Source: Anaerolineales bacterium
Lineage (GTDB): Bacteria > Chloroflexota > Anaerolineae > Anaerolineales > UBA6663
Assembly (NCBI GenBank): GCA_020850595.1
Contig: JADZEK010000031.1
Span: 1-64,000, forward strand
Length of the DNA stretch: 64,000 bases
Direction of reading: 5' to 3'
Part shown: positions 18,159 through 28,302 of the stretch, piece by piece
Layout of the letters: every line of letters begins with the position of its first letter
Position numbering within the stretch: the stretch's first letter is position 1
The notes under the pieces: model-generated
What the model saw: the letters and a program-made list of their open reading frames with translations, nothing else
What the model was told of the DNA's origin: nothing
Database searches by the model: none
Made by a program: the position numbers and the translations under genes

Positions 18159-19514
18159 TCAGAGGGTCTGCTCGCCAAACAGGTCGGCCACGAGGGTTTG
18201 CAGGCGGCGGTCGAGCATGGAGTAGGAATAGTGCCGGCGCGCCAGGTTGTAATTGGTGTCGGCCATCTCGGCGGCCAGGCTGGGCGTGGTGAACAGGCGG
18301 CGCGTCTGCTGGAGGGTTTCTTCGGCAATGTAGCCGTCGAACTCGATGACCTGAAAGCCCTTGGGCTTGATGTCTACCTCGAAGATGGAGTAGTTATTCA
18401 CGACGAGCGGGCGGCGATAGTAAACCGCTTCGAGGAAGGCGTTGCCGAAGCCTTCCAGGGCGGAGGGGTAAGTGACCAAGTCAGCGTGAGGGTAGAGGTC
18501 GGCCAGGGCGTAGACCGGGCGGCCCGCGGGGGTCAGGCCGCGCTGATCACCGATGAGGCCGGAGACGAAGCTGACGGGGACATCGAGCAGGGCGGCGAAG
18601 CTGCGGAGATGGCGCTCATAGCCGGAGCCTTCGTCGCCGGAGGCGTGCGAGATGACGAGGCGGGCGGGCAGGCCGAGGCGCTTGACCAGTTCGATGGCGT
18701 GCTCGATGCCTTTGCGCTGCACGATGCGGGTGGGCTGGAGGATGAAGTACTCGCCGGGCAGCAGCCCCAGATCGGCGCGCAGGTGCTGGGTGTAGGCGTC
18801 GGGCGGGGAGGGCAGGTGATCGAAGTCCATGACGTTGGGGATGATGAAGGGGGTGACGGCCACGCGCCGGCTAAGCTCGGCGGCGGCGACGGAGTTGATG
18901 ACGACATGGCGGATAGTGGGCAGCGCGGGCGGGAAGGCCAGGCGCAGCAGGTCGTCTACGCAGTTGACCGTGAAGCGCTGGCGCTCCCAGGCGAAATCGT
19001 GGTGGTGGGCGATGATGGGCAGGCCGGTTTCGGCGATGAACTCGGTCAGGGCGATGCCCAGGGGCAGGTTCATGGGGATGGCCAGCGCGTTCTCGATGAT
19101 GAGCAACTCCAGCTCGAAGTCGTGGATGAACTGGTAGAGCTGCGCTTCCAGGTAGAGGGCCAGTTCGCGGATGCGGGCGGACAGGGCGGGAGGCCGCACC
19201 CGGTGGTGGACAGCGCGGGGGAGGCCGGCCAGTTTGGGATTGGAGAAGATTTCCAGGTCGGGGGCGCTCAGATCGCTGTCGAAGGCGGCGTTGCCAATGG
19301 CGGCGATGGCGGGGTGGCGGAAGTGCGCCTCGGGCACGATGCGGCTGCGTTCGGCCGGCCGGTCGCATTCGCCGGCGAAATAGCAGCAGATGTGGCCCTG
19401 CCGTTCCAGGACGGTTGCCCATTTTTCGGTTTCAAGCGAGACGCCATCGGTGCCGGCCAGCCGGGTTGACACGAAGCCGATTCGGCGGCCGGGCAGGCGC
19501 TGCGGTGCTGTCAT
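18159..19514 (-). CDS. glycosyltransferase family 4 (GT-B)
   Basis: ILQPTRIVQRKGIEHAIELVKRLG, LVTYPSALEGFGNAFLEAVYYRRPLVVNN. Confidence 0.88.
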   Translation of the reverse strand: MTAPQRLPGRRIGFVSTRLAGTDGVSLETEKWATVLERQGHICCYFAGECDRPAERSRIVPEAHFRHPAIAAIGNAAFDSDLSAPDLEIFSNPKLAGLPRAVHHRVRPPALSARIRELALYLEAQLYQFIHDFELELLIIENALAIPMNLPLGIALTEFIAETGLPIIAHHHDFAWERQRFTVNCVDDLLRLAFPPALPTIRHVVINSVAAAELSRRVAVTPFIIPNVMDFDHLPSPPDAYTQHLRADLGLLPGEYFILQPTRIVQRKGIEHAIELVKRLGLPARLVISHASGDEGSGYERHLRSFAALLDVPVSFVSGLIGDQRGLTPAGRPVYALADLYPHADLVTYPSALEGFGNAFLEAVYYRRPLVVNNYSIFEVDIKPKGFQVIEFDGYIAEETLQQTRRLFTTPSLAAEMADTNYNLARRHYSYSMLDRRLQTLVADLFGEQTL

Positions 19515-19709
19515 GGCTTCACCTCGCAAGGTTGGGTGCGCCGGCGGGGTTTTGACACCCGGGCCGGCGGCGTGACGATTGTAGCACGCCCGTTCGGGGC
19601 GCGGAAGCATGAGCCGGGTGAGGGTGGCTGGGTTGTGGCCGGCGGGAGTTGGAGGCCGCCGGCCTGGGGGGGAACGGCTCTAACCGGCATTTGCCAAAGT
19701 TAGGACATG

Positions 19710-19728
19710 GTGTTAGACTTTCTAACAC
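19710..19728. promoter_or_regulatory. perfect inverted repeat GTGTTAGA-ctt-TCTAACAC upstream of response regulator
   Basis: 8-bp perfect arms, 3-nt spacer, about 30 nt upstream of the ATG at 19758. Confidence 0.55.
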
Positions 19729-19757
19729 TTTTCATACCTACGCTGGACGGGACTGCC

Positions 19758-20444
19758 ATGTCTGAGAAGATCCTGGTCGTAGACGATGATGAAAACACGC
19801 TGTGGCTGATCGGCACGCTGTTGCAGCATCACGGCTTTGAGGTGGTCAAGACCGCCGCGGCGAGTGAGGCGCTGGAGTTGATTCGCACCCAGCCGGTAGA
19901 CCTGGTGCTGCTGGACGTGATGATGCCCGAAATGGACGGCTGGGAAGTGTGCCGGCGCATCCGCGAGACCACGCAGGTGCCGATTATCTTCATCACCGCC
20001 AAGAGTTCAGTGAAGGATGTGGTCAAGGGCCTGGAGATCGGCGGCGATGACTACGTGGTCAAACCGTTCGATAACCACGAACTGCTGGCGCGCATCCGCA
20101 CGCAACTGCGGCGGGGCACCACCGAGCGCGGGGCCGACGAGCTGAACTTCGCCGAGGGCAACCTGCGCATCAACTTCCACACGCGCGAGGTGAGCGTGTA
20201 TGGCAAGGCGGTGGAGCTGACGCCCAAGGAGTTTACGCTGCTGTCGGTGCTGGCGCGCAACGCCGGGCGGGTGCTGACGCGCAGCGAGTTGATCACGCAG
20301 ACGTGGGGGCCGGAGTACGGCGAGGCCAATGAGAGCCTGAAGCTGTACATCCACTACCTGCGCAAGAAGATCGAGCGCGACGCTAACCGGCCGGAGTTCA
20401 TCCTGACTTCGCGCGGGATCGGCTACCGCTTCGCCAACAAGTAG
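19758..20444 (+). CDS. OmpR/PhoB-family response regulator
   Basis: MSEKILVVDDDENTLWLIGTLL, LVLLDVMMPEMDGWEV, FITAKSSVKDVVKGLEIGGDDYVVKPF, winged helix C-terminus VHYLRKKIE-type. Confidence 0.93.
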   Translation: MSEKILVVDDDENTLWLIGTLLQHHGFEVVKTAAASEALELIRTQPVDLVLLDVMMPEMDGWEVCRRIRETTQVPIIFITAKSSVKDVVKGLEIGGDDYVVKPFDNHELLARIRTQLRRGTTERGADELNFAEGNLRINFHTREVSVYGKAVELTPKEFTLLSVLARNAGRVLTRSELITQTWGPEYGEANESLKLYIHYLRKKIERDANRPEFILTSRGIGYRFANK

Positions 20445-20498
20445 GCGAGGATCGCGGTCGCGGCGGTTCCGCGCGCCACTCGTTAGGGCCTCTCAGCT

Positions 20499-21734
20499 TT
20501 AGGCCCCCAACCACTCGACAATCGTCGTCTCGCCCTGGCCGACGCCGACGCACAGGCTGACGAGGCCGTAATAGGGACGCGCCTCCGCCGCGGCGCGGCG
20601 GCCCATCTCGTGGAGGAGGGTGACCATGAGGCGGGCGCCGGAAGCGCCGAGGGGGTGGCCGAGGGCAATCGCGCCGCCGTTGACGTTGGTGAGGGCGGGG
20701 TCGAGGCCCAGCGCACGCATGACGGCCAGGGCCTGGGCGGCGAAGGCTTCGTTTAGCTCGATGAGGCGGATGTCTTTTAGCTCCAGCCCGGCGCGCAACA
20801 AGGCTTTGCGGGTGGCGGGGATCGGCCCGAGGCCCATGGTGCGCGGAGCCACGCCGGCGGCGGCCGAGGCGACCACGCGGGCCAGCGGCTGGAGGCCAAG
20901 CTGAATGGCCTTGCGGTCGCTCATGAGCACCAGCGCGGCGGCACCGTCGTTGAGGCCGGACGAGTTGCCGGCGGTGACCGTGCCGCCATCGCGGAAGGCG
21001 GGTTTGAGGCGGGCGAGGGCGGCGGCGGAGGTGTCGGGGCGCGGGTGCTCGTCACGGTCTACCAGGAGGGGGTCGCCCTTGCGCTGCGGGACGGGCACGG
21101 GCACGATCTCGGCCTGGAAGCGGCCGCTGTCTTGGGCGGCGGCGGCGCGGCGCTGGCTTTCGAGCGCGAAGGCGTCTTGCTCTTCGCGGGTGATGGGCCG
21201 GCCCGCGGCCAGGGTGTCGGCGACGATGTTCTCGGCGGTCTCGCCCATGGAGTCGTGGCCGTGCAGGGCCTTGAGCCGGGGGTTCGGGAAGCGCCAGCCG
21301 AGGGTGGTGTCCCACAGGGTGGCGTTGCCGAACGACCATTCGGGGCTGGTCTTGGCGAGGGCGTAGGGGGCGCGGGTCATGCTTTCGACGCCGCCGGCGA
21401 GGTAGATTTCGCCTTCGCCGGCTTTGAGGGCGCGGGCGGCGGCGTTGACGGCGGTGAGACCGGAGGCGCACAAGCGGTTGAAGGTGACGGCGGCGACGGA
21501 GGCGGGGAAGCCCGCCAGCAGGGCGGCCATGCGGGCGACGTTGCGGTTGTCTTCGCCGGCCTGGTTGGCGCAGCCCAGGTAGACTTCTTCGATAAGGGCG
21601 GGGTCGAGGCCGACGCGCTCAACGGCGGCGCGCAGGGTCAGCGCGGCCAGGTCGTCGGGGCGCACGTCTTTGAGCGCGCCGCCATGACGGCCAATGGGCG
21701 TGCGCACGGCGGAGACGATGACGGCTTCGGGCAT
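20499..21734 (-). CDS. acetyl-CoA acetyltransferase / thiolase
   Basis: [80 protein letters not shown]. Confidence 0.95.
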   Translation of the reverse strand: MPEAVIVSAVRTPIGRHGGALKDVRPDDLAALTLRAAVERVGLDPALIEEVYLGCANQAGEDNRNVARMAALLAGFPASVAAVTFNRLCASGLTAVNAAARALKAGEGEIYLAGGVESMTRAPYALAKTSPEWSFGNATLWDTTLGWRFPNPRLKALHGHDSMGETAENIVADTLAAGRPITREEQDAFALESQRRAAAAQDSGRFQAEIVPVPVPQRKGDPLLVDRDEHPRPDTSAAALARLKPAFRDGGTVTAGNSSGLNDGAAALVLMSDRKAIQLGLQPLARVVASAAAGVAPRTMGLGPIPATRKALLRAGLELKDIRLIELNEAFAAQALAVMRALGLDPALTNVNGGAIALGHPLGASGARLMVTLLHEMGRRAAAEARPYYGLVSLCVGVGQGETTIVEWLGA

Positions 21735-21949
21735 GGGGGGCATCCTTTCAACAGGCGCGGGCCAGCGGAGAGGATTGTAACACCCGCCGCCGGGCGCATG
21801 AAGCGCGGCGGGGCGGCGACAGGCAGGCGCGATGGCCGCTGGAAACAGGTATTGCCAGTTCCGCGGGGGAGGGGTAGAATCAAGCTTATAGGCGGCGCGC
21901 CAATCACCGGCGCGTCGTCTCATTTTGAGCGCTGTGGTAAAGGACCAGA

Positions 21950-22162
21950 ATGCGGTACACGATTGCCCACATAAAGATTGATGACAACCTGCCCGAGTGC
22001 CCCAACTGTGGGGCGACCACTGTCTTTGCCAATGCGGCCGATATGGGCAAGGATGGCCGCGTTTACTTGATCTTCCGCTGCACGAATTGCTCGGCGGGCG
22101 AAACCAAGGTTTGGAAGCCGGAATACCAGGCCATGTCGGACCTGATTGCCTCGGACGACTAG
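21950..22162 (+). CDS. small zinc-ribbon protein, hypothetical
   Basis: 70 aa with CPNCG...CTNCS. Confidence 0.6.
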   Translation: MRYTIAHIKIDDNLPECPNCGATTVFANAADMGKDGRVYLIFRCTNCSAGETKVWKPEYQAMSDLIASDD

Positions 22163-22194
22163 GAGCGGCGTCTGACAATCCAACAGTTTGGCCT

Positions 22195-22219
22195 GGCCCG
22201 GTTCGACCGGGCTTTTTGT
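22195..22219 (+). terminator. rho-independent terminator
   Basis: gcccggttcgaccgggc followed by ttttt, downstream of ORF 21950..22162. Confidence 0.7.
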
Positions 22220-22296
22220 TTGGGCGGACGCCGGCCGCCGGGCGCGCGGCACGGCTCTTGCTAGAATAGGCGCGTCGCTCACGAGGAGGCACCGCG

Positions 22297-23223
22297 ATGT
22301 CGTCTTGCTTTCGCCGGTTGGCGCGCCTGGGCTGGGCCGCGCTGGCGCTGGCGCTGCTGCTTGGCGGCTTGCCCGTTCGGCCCGCCGCCGCCCAGCCCGC
22401 CCGAGACCAGATCACCCACACCGTGCAGGCGGGTGAGAACCTGTATCGCATCGGCCTGCGCTACGGTGTGAGCTGGACGGATATTTTGGAGGCCAACCAC
22501 CTGGCGAGCAGCGCGATCTTCGCCGGGCAGGTACTCATCATCCCGGCACATGCATCGGTGAGCGATGTGCCCCCGGCCGGACCGCCGGACCCCGGCCAGA
22601 CGCCCGCTCCCAGCGGCTCAAGGACGACCTACGTGGTGCAGCCGGGCGACATTCTGGCGCGCATCGCGCAGCGCTACGGGGTCACGGTGTCGCAGATCGC
22701 GGCGGCCAACAGCATCGCGAATCCGTCGCTGATCTTCGCCGGGCAGGCGCTGATCATTCCGGCGGGGGGGAGCGACGCGGGAGACAGCAACGGAGACGGC
22801 ACGGACAACAGCAGCCCGAACGACCCGCCGCCGCCGTTGATCGGCAACCGGGAAATTCGGGTCAACCTGTCGCTGCAGCGCATGTACGTGTACCAGGACG
22901 GCGCGCTGCTGTGGGATTGGGTGGTCTCGACGGGCGAGCCGGGGCGCGAGACGGTGCCGGGGAACTTCAGCGTGCTGAACAAGATTCCCAACGCGTATGG
23001 CGCGACGTGGGATTTGTGGATGCCGAACTGGCTGGGGATTTATTGGGCCGGGTCGCTGCAAAACGGGATTCATGCGCTGCCAATTCTGTCGGACGGCTCG
23101 CGGCTGTGGGCGGGGCTGCTGGGCCAGCGGGTGTCGTTTGGGTGCGTGATCCTGGGCATTGCCGAGGCGCAGACGCTGTATGACTGGGCCGAGGTGGGCA
23201 CGCCGGTGAATATCAGCTATTAA
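22297..23223 (+). CDS. LysM x2 + YkuD L,D-transpeptidase, secreted
   Basis: Signal peptide; [29 protein letters not shown] and [27 protein letters not shown] LysM repeats; [26 protein letters not shown] active-site region. Confidence 0.9.
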   Translation: MSSCFRRLARLGWAALALALLLGGLPVRPAAAQPARDQITHTVQAGENLYRIGLRYGVSWTDILEANHLASSAIFAGQVLIIPAHASVSDVPPAGPPDPGQTPAPSGSRTTYVVQPGDILARIAQRYGVTVSQIAAANSIANPSLIFAGQALIIPAGGSDAGDSNGDGTDNSSPNDPPPPLIGNREIRVNLSLQRMYVYQDGALLWDWVVSTGEPGRETVPGNFSVLNKIPNAYGATWDLWMPNWLGIYWAGSLQNGIHALPILSDGSRLWAGLLGQRVSFGCVILGIAEAQTLYDWAEVGTPVNISY

Positions 23224-23317
23224 GGGAAGAGGGGTGGAGGCGCAGGACCTCCAGGGACCGGCCAGACTGACCGAGGGGTGGTCGGGCGGGTGGTTGGCAG
23301 CGGGGCACGAACGACCC

Positions 23318-23341
23318 AGGGCGCTCACCTGAGCGCCCTGG
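23318..23341. terminator. palindromic hairpin cagggcgctcacctgagcgccctg
   Basis: Perfect 11-bp arms between the converging ORFs 22297..23223 (+) and 23414..23779 (-), followed by gttatttt. Confidence 0.6.
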
Positions 23342-23413
23342 TTATTTTGAGCCTGAAAGTCGGCCTGAGCCAGACGGCTTTTGAGGCCCTGGCGGCCCCT
23401 GGCCGGGTGTGTT

Positions 23414-23779
23414 TCAGCGGCCGGGTGGCCGGCGCTGGTCGTGCTTCAGCGCCTGCTTCACGTAATAGCGCACCTGTCCCGGCTTGATCTCGTCCACGGC
23501 CTGGAACTGGAGGTTCATGGCGTGCTTGCCCGAGCCGCGCAGCAGGCCGTACTTGTCCTCGAACGCGCGGCCGTGGGTGAAGCCGAGCGAGATGTGGGCC
23601 TTAGCGGCGCTGATCCAGGCCAGGTAGCCCGCGCCTTTCCACATGGGCGCGCCGTAATACAGGCCGAGCGTGGCCTGGGGGGCCAACTCGGCCATCAACG
23701 CGAACAGGCGGTCCACCACCGGCCGCAGGTCCGGCGACACCTTGTCGGCCAGGTAGGCGTCAACCGAGGCGTAGGGCAT
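23414..23779 (-). CDS. DUF1801 domain protein
   Basis: LGLYYGAPMWKGAGYLAWISAAKAHISLGFTHGRAF. Confidence 0.75.
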   Translation of the reverse strand: MPYASVDAYLADKVSPDLRPVVDRLFALMAELAPQATLGLYYGAPMWKGAGYLAWISAAKAHISLGFTHGRAFEDKYGLLRGSGKHAMNLQFQAVDEIKPGQVRYYVKQALKHDQRRPPGR

Positions 23780-23785
23780 GGGCGG

Positions 23786-24265
23786 CTAGCCGGAATACTT
23801 GAACCCGGCCTCGGCAATCGTCAACGGCGCGCCGGGGCGGTGCTGGCCGGCTTCGATCACCTCGGCGATGAACAGCACGTGGTCGCCGGAGGGCGTGGCG
23901 CTCTGCACGCGGCACTCGACCCAGGCGAGGGCGGCTGCGAGGATGGGGCTGCCGGTGGCCGGGCCGGGGGTCCAGGCCGCGCCGGTGATCTTGTCGGGGT
24001 GCTTGGCGAAGGTGCGGCCGAGCGAGCCGGCCAACTCGCGCTGCCCGCTCTCGTAGATGTTCACGGCAAACGCGCCGGCCGCTTCGATGACCTGGCGGCT
24101 GTGGCTGTCGTGCTCCACGGCCAGCGCCACGAGGGGCGGGTCAAACGAGCTTTGCACGATCCAGTTGACGGTCATGGCGCTCAATTCGTCGCCGTGGCGG
24201 GCCGTCACGGCATACAGGCCATAGGTGAATAGCCGCAGGGCCGCTTTCTTCACAGCAGGGTCCAT
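23786..24265 (-). CDS. flavin reductase family protein
   Basis: FTYGLYAVTARHGDELSAMTVNWIVQSSFDPPLVALAVEHDSHS, FAVNIYESGQRELA. Confidence 0.82.
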   Translation of the reverse strand: MDPAVKKAALRLFTYGLYAVTARHGDELSAMTVNWIVQSSFDPPLVALAVEHDSHSRQVIEAAGAFAVNIYESGQRELAGSLGRTFAKHPDKITGAAWTPGPATGSPILAAALAWVECRVQSATPSGDHVLFIAEVIEAGQHRPGAPLTIAEAGFKYSG

Positions 24266-24275
24266 CGCACTCTCC

Positions 24276-25013
24276 TTAATACTCAAAGAAACCGCGCCCG
24301 GTCTTCTGGCCCAGCCGCCCGGCCTGCACGTAGCGGGTGAGCAGCGGGCAGGGCCGATAGCGGTCCTCGCCAAATTCCTCGTGCAGGCCGCGCATGACGC
24401 CCAGCACCAGGTCAAGCCCCAGCCGGTCGCCCCAATCGAGCGGGCCGTAGGGGTAGTTCATGCCCAGTTTCATCGCCACATCTATCTCGCGGGCGGAGGC
24501 GACGCCCTCGGCCAGCGCTGTGGCGGCCTCGTTGACCAGGGCGCAGACCACGCGCGCCCGCACCAGGCCGGGGCCGTCGGCCACGCGGGTGGCGGTGAGG
24601 CCCAGGCCGGCCCAGAACGCTTCGGCGAGGGCCAGGGCGGCCGGCGCGGCTTGCAGCGGCGCGGCCAGCTCGACCGTGCCGCCGGGGGCCAGCGGCGGCA
24701 GCGCCCCCCACCCCACGGCGCGGGCCGGGTCGGGCAGCCAAGCGGCTGCCTCGGTGGCCGAGCAGGCCAGCGCAGAGACGCACACGGCGGGCGCAGCAGC
24801 CAGCAGGTGGAGCACGCGGCGCTTGCCGGCTTTGCTCTCGTTGTGGCATTCCACGGCCAAGTCGGCGGCGCGGGCGGCTTCGGCCAGGGCGGCGGCGGCC
24901 TGGGCGTCGGCCAGCGACTCGACCAAGAAGAGCGTGGCGGCGTGGCCGGCCGCGAGGCACAGGGTGAGCACGTTCTCCGCCAGCGGCAATTCGCCGGCGA
25001 TGACGACCTTCAT
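24276..25013 (-). CDS. 3-hydroxyacyl-CoA dehydrogenase-like protein (C-terminal domain conserved)
   Basis: NEAATALAEGVASAREIDVAMKLGMNYPYGPLDWGDRLGLDLVLGVMRGL...QKTGRGFFEY. Confidence 0.82.
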   Translation of the reverse strand: MKVVIAGELPLAENVLTLCLAAGHAATLFLVESLADAQAAAALAEAARAADLAVECHNESKAGKRRVLHLLAAAPAVCVSALACSATEAAAWLPDPARAVGWGALPPLAPGGTVELAAPLQAAPAALALAEAFWAGLGLTATRVADGPGLVRARVVCALVNEAATALAEGVASAREIDVAMKLGMNYPYGPLDWGDRLGLDLVLGVMRGLHEEFGEDRYRPCPLLTRYVQAGRLGQKTGRGFFEY

Positions 25014-25639
25014 ATGGTCAGGCCTTCGGCCTGGCAGCGGTCCACGGCCTGTTCTAGCACGCTGAGGGGCTGCGCGCCGGAGACGAGGTAGCGCTCGCCG
25101 AGGATGAAGGCGGGCACGCCGCTGAGGCCGTTGGCGTTGGCCCAGGCCTCGTCGTCTTTCACGGCGGCGTTGAGGTTCGGGTCGTCCAGCGCGGCGCGGA
25201 AGGCGGCTTCGTCTAGCCCGACGCCGCGCGCGAGGTCGGCCAGCACATCCACGGCGCTGATGTCGCGGAGTTCCTGCCAGTGGGCGCGGAAGACGGCGCG
25301 GTGGAAGGCTTCGCCCTGCGCGGCACTCTGGCTGAGCACATATTTGGTGGCGATGTGGGCCAGCCGCGTGGGCGTGAGTGAGCCGTCTTCGGGCCGGTTC
25401 AACTCCAGCCCAAAGCGTTCGAGGGCGAGGCGCTGCACGCGCGGCCAGCCATCGCGCACGTGCCGGCGGAAGGCGGCCTCCTGCGCGGGCGGGAGCGGCG
25501 GCGTGCCGGCCGGGCGCAGTTCGTAGGCGCGGATTTCTAGTTCAACATTGCGCGAGACTTGCAGTTGGGCCAGGGCGGCTTCGCCCATGGCGCACCAGGG
25601 GCAGACATAGTCGCTGAAACGCATAACGGCAACGGTCAT
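25010..25639 (-). CDS. DsbA family oxidoreductase (FrnE-like)
   Basis: MRFSDYVCPWCAMGEAAL, ...GLSGVPAFILGERYLVSGAQP. Confidence 0.88.
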   Translation of the reverse strand: MTVAVMRFSDYVCPWCAMGEAALAQLQVSRNVELEIRAYELRPAGTPPLPPAQEAAFRRHVRDGWPRVQRLALERFGLELNRPEDGSLTPTRLAHIATKYVLSQSAAQGEAFHRAVFRAHWQELRDISAVDVLADLARGVGLDEAAFRAALDDPNLNAAVKDDEAWANANGLSGVPAFILGERYLVSGAQPLSVLEQAVDRCQAEGLTI

Positions 25640-25693
25640 AGGGCCATCGTAAACGGAAGGCGGCGGCTGGTCAACTGGACGTGCGGGCAGGCG

Positions 25694-27709
25694 CTAAGGG
25701 GCGGCATTCACGCGCCACAGGGTGACGGTGGCGTTGCGCGAGCCGCCGCCGACGAAGTAGACGGGAACGTTGAGCGCGGCCACGGCGGTGACGCCATAGG
25801 CGGCGCGCACGGCGGCCAGCGGGGCGTCTAGCTCGGCGCTGTCCATGAGCAGATACAGCGGGCGGCCCTGGGCGCGCAGGGCGGCGGCGAAGGTGAGCCA
25901 CTGGGCCTCGGTCCAACTGGCGCCGGGCTGAAGCTGGTGGCCGGGGCGCACGGCCGGCCGGCCGCCGTAAAGCTCAACGGCGCCGCTGTTGAGCGAGGCG
26001 GCAATGACGGCGTTGGGTTCGGTGAGGGCGGCCAGGTGTTCCAGGCCGGCGCGCTGCTCGGGGCGCAGATAGCCGAAGGTGTAGTAGCCGCTATCCCAAC
26101 TTTGCAGCAGGCGCAAGCGCCAGCCCGCGCCGAGGAGCGCGACGAGGACGACGGTCACGCGCACGACGGTCCAGGCCGCGCCGCGCCGCCGCCAGAGCCA
26201 GACGACGGCGACCACCGCGCCCAGCCCGGCCAGCGCGGCCAGCGGGGCGTAGAGCGCCAGCAGGTCGCGCAAGCGCACGAACGGATACCAGATGTGAAAG
26301 GCGAAGAGCGGCCCATAGGCGGCGGCCAGCGCGCCGAGCGCGAGGCGGTGGCGGCGATAGGCGCAGGCCGCGCCGAGGAGGGCGAACGGCCACAGCCAGC
26401 CGAACTCGCCGGGGGCGAGGAACTCGGGCGCGAGGCGGCGGAGGGCCTCGGGCAGGGCCTGCCAGGAGAAAAGGGCCAACTCGCCAGTGCCGAAACGGAA
26501 GGGCGAGCCGTAGAGGTTGACGCGATAGAGTACATCCGGCAAGGCGACGAGGGCGGCGGCAGCGGCGAACGGGATGAGGAAGGCCAACCGGGGACGCGGC
26601 CGCCGGAGGCCTAGCCACGCCGCCAGCGCCAGCCCGGGCATTATCAGCACCTGGGTATAGCGCACGGCATAGGCCGCGCCTACGGCCGCGCCTGCCAGCG
26701 CGCCCCAGGCGGCGAGGCGGCCGAGCAAGGCAGCTGGCCCGCGCCGCGCGGCGGCCAGCGTGGCGACGACGGCCAGCGCGGTGAAGACCAGCGCCGCGCC
26801 GTCGGCCAACGGGATGGAGAGGCGCAGGAACATCTCGGCGGAGGTCGCGAGGGCGAAGACGGCCAAGGCAGCGGCGGCGCGAGACAGTTGTTTCGAGCCG
26901 GGCGGCAGCAATTGACAGGCCAGCGCCCAGGTGAGCGTGGCCGCAGCGAGCGCGACCGGGACGCTGGAGTACAGCAGGGCCGGCTCGCCAAACAAGCGAT
27001 AGGCGGCGGCCAGCAGGACGGAGTAGCCGGGCGGCCAGACGGTGGGCGCGAGGCCGTGGGCGTTGGGGAGGACGTAGCCGACGTGCGTGGCGGGCAGGGT
27101 GGGCAGACCCAACTGCTCGGCCAACACTGCTAGTGGGAAGCTGTGGCGCAGTGTGCCGTGCTGAACAAGGTCAACTGCCATTTGCACATAGGCGTATGGG
27201 TCGCTGCCGGTGACGCCGGCCGGGGCGAGCCGCCAGAGCTGTCCCGCCCATCCCCATAGGGCCAGCGCACCGGCTCCGAGCGCCGCCGCCGGCAGAAGAT
27301 GCACGCCACGCAGCAGGATGAAGGTAATCCACGCGGCCGCCAGCCCGACGGCGCCGGTGTAGCCGAGGCTCGGCGGCACTTCACGGTGGAGGCCGTAGAT
27401 AAAGAACAGCCGGACGACCACAACCAGATAGAGGCCAAAGAGTGGCGCGAGCGCTTCGGCGCCGCGCGCGGGCCAGCCGCGCCGCCACACCAGCAGCGCC
27501 AGGCCGGCCCCGACCCACAGGGCGGGGATGGCCCAGAACGGCCAATGCGCCAGCCGCGCCATGGCGGCCAACGCAAGCGCGTGGAAGGCCAGCAGCGCGG
27601 TGTTGGGGAGACCGGTGAGGCGCAGGGCGCCCGGCTCCAGCGCCAGGACGCGCAGGTGGGCGGCCAGCACGCGGCGGGCGGCTAGGGGCGCGCGGGCCAC
27701 GTTTGCCAC
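25694..27709 (-). CDS. GT39/PMT-like multi-TM membrane glycosyltransferase-like protein
   Basis: 671 aa, many TM segments; SDPYAYVQMAVDLVQHG, WPPGYSVLLAAAYRLFGEP. Confidence 0.7.
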   Translation of the reverse strand: MANVARAPLAARRVLAAHLRVLALEPGALRLTGLPNTALLAFHALALAAMARLAHWPFWAIPALWVGAGLALLVWRRGWPARGAEALAPLFGLYLVVVVRLFFIYGLHREVPPSLGYTGAVGLAAAWITFILLRGVHLLPAAALGAGALALWGWAGQLWRLAPAGVTGSDPYAYVQMAVDLVQHGTLRHSFPLAVLAEQLGLPTLPATHVGYVLPNAHGLAPTVWPPGYSVLLAAAYRLFGEPALLYSSVPVALAAATLTWALACQLLPPGSKQLSRAAAALAVFALATSAEMFLRLSIPLADGAALVFTALAVVATLAAARRGPAALLGRLAAWGALAGAAVGAAYAVRYTQVLIMPGLALAAWLGLRRPRPRLAFLIPFAAAAALVALPDVLYRVNLYGSPFRFGTGELALFSWQALPEALRRLAPEFLAPGEFGWLWPFALLGAACAYRRHRLALGALAAAYGPLFAFHIWYPFVRLRDLLALYAPLAALAGLGAVVAVVWLWRRRGAAWTVVRVTVVLVALLGAGWRLRLLQSWDSGYYTFGYLRPEQRAGLEHLAALTEPNAVIAASLNSGAVELYGGRPAVRPGHQLQPGASWTEAQWLTFAAALRAQGRPLYLLMDSAELDAPLAAVRAAYGVTAVAALNVPVYFVGGGSRNATVTLWRVNAAP

Positions 27710-28269
27710 AGGCCGACGGTGTGGGCCACCATGCCGGGGCCACCGCGCAGCAGTTCGCCGGCGCTGGGGTCGAACTCGGCGGGGGTCTGGGCGACGATTT
27801 GAGTGCGGATGGTGTAGAGCAGGCGGCCGTAGTCGGCGTCGCGGGCGAGTAGGTAGCGGGCCTCGGGCGTCTCGAGCGCCACATACGCGCCGCGGCGCTC
27901 ACACTCACGACGCACGGCTTCCCACGAGTCCACCCGGCGCACGCTGCCGGCCGCCACCCACTCGGGCGGCACGCGCGCGGCAAAGGGCACGCCGTGTAGG
28001 TGGGCATGCGGCACTTCTTGGCGAGCCGCGCCGTTCTCCAGGAAGGTGGCGGAACCAAACACATCGAAGAGGAAGCGGCGCACGAGGGCCTGCGCGGCCT
28101 CAAACTCGGCGGCCCAGGCCTCGGGCGCGTGCATGTGGCTGGCGTAGTGGTCGTTGGTGACCAGGAGCACATGGCCGGCCGTGCGCGGGTAGGCGTCGGC
28201 CAGCACGCTGTAGTGCAGGCTGGACCAAAGCACCAGGGCAGGGTCGCGGTCGCAGAAGGGGCAAGGCAT
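27682..28269 (-). CDS. HIT-like family protein
   Basis: CPFCDRDPALVLWSSLHYSVLADAYPRTAGHVLLVTNDHYASH, VPHAHLHGVPF (HxHxH). Confidence 0.8.
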   Translation of the reverse strand: MPCPFCDRDPALVLWSSLHYSVLADAYPRTAGHVLLVTNDHYASHMHAPEAWAAEFEAAQALVRRFLFDVFGSATFLENGAARQEVPHAHLHGVPFAARVPPEWVAAGSVRRVDSWEAVRRECERRGAYVALETPEARYLLARDADYGRLLYTIRTQIVAQTPAEFDPSAGELLRGGPGMVAHTVGLWQTWPARP

Positions 28270-28302
28270 TAGGGATTTCTGATTACGGCACCCTACGGGT
28301 GC

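Noticed and set aside
23786-24265. MBL/flavodoxin redox module with neighbouring DsbA
   Set aside because: Flavin reductase and DsbA are separated by an HAD gene and no functional link is visible.
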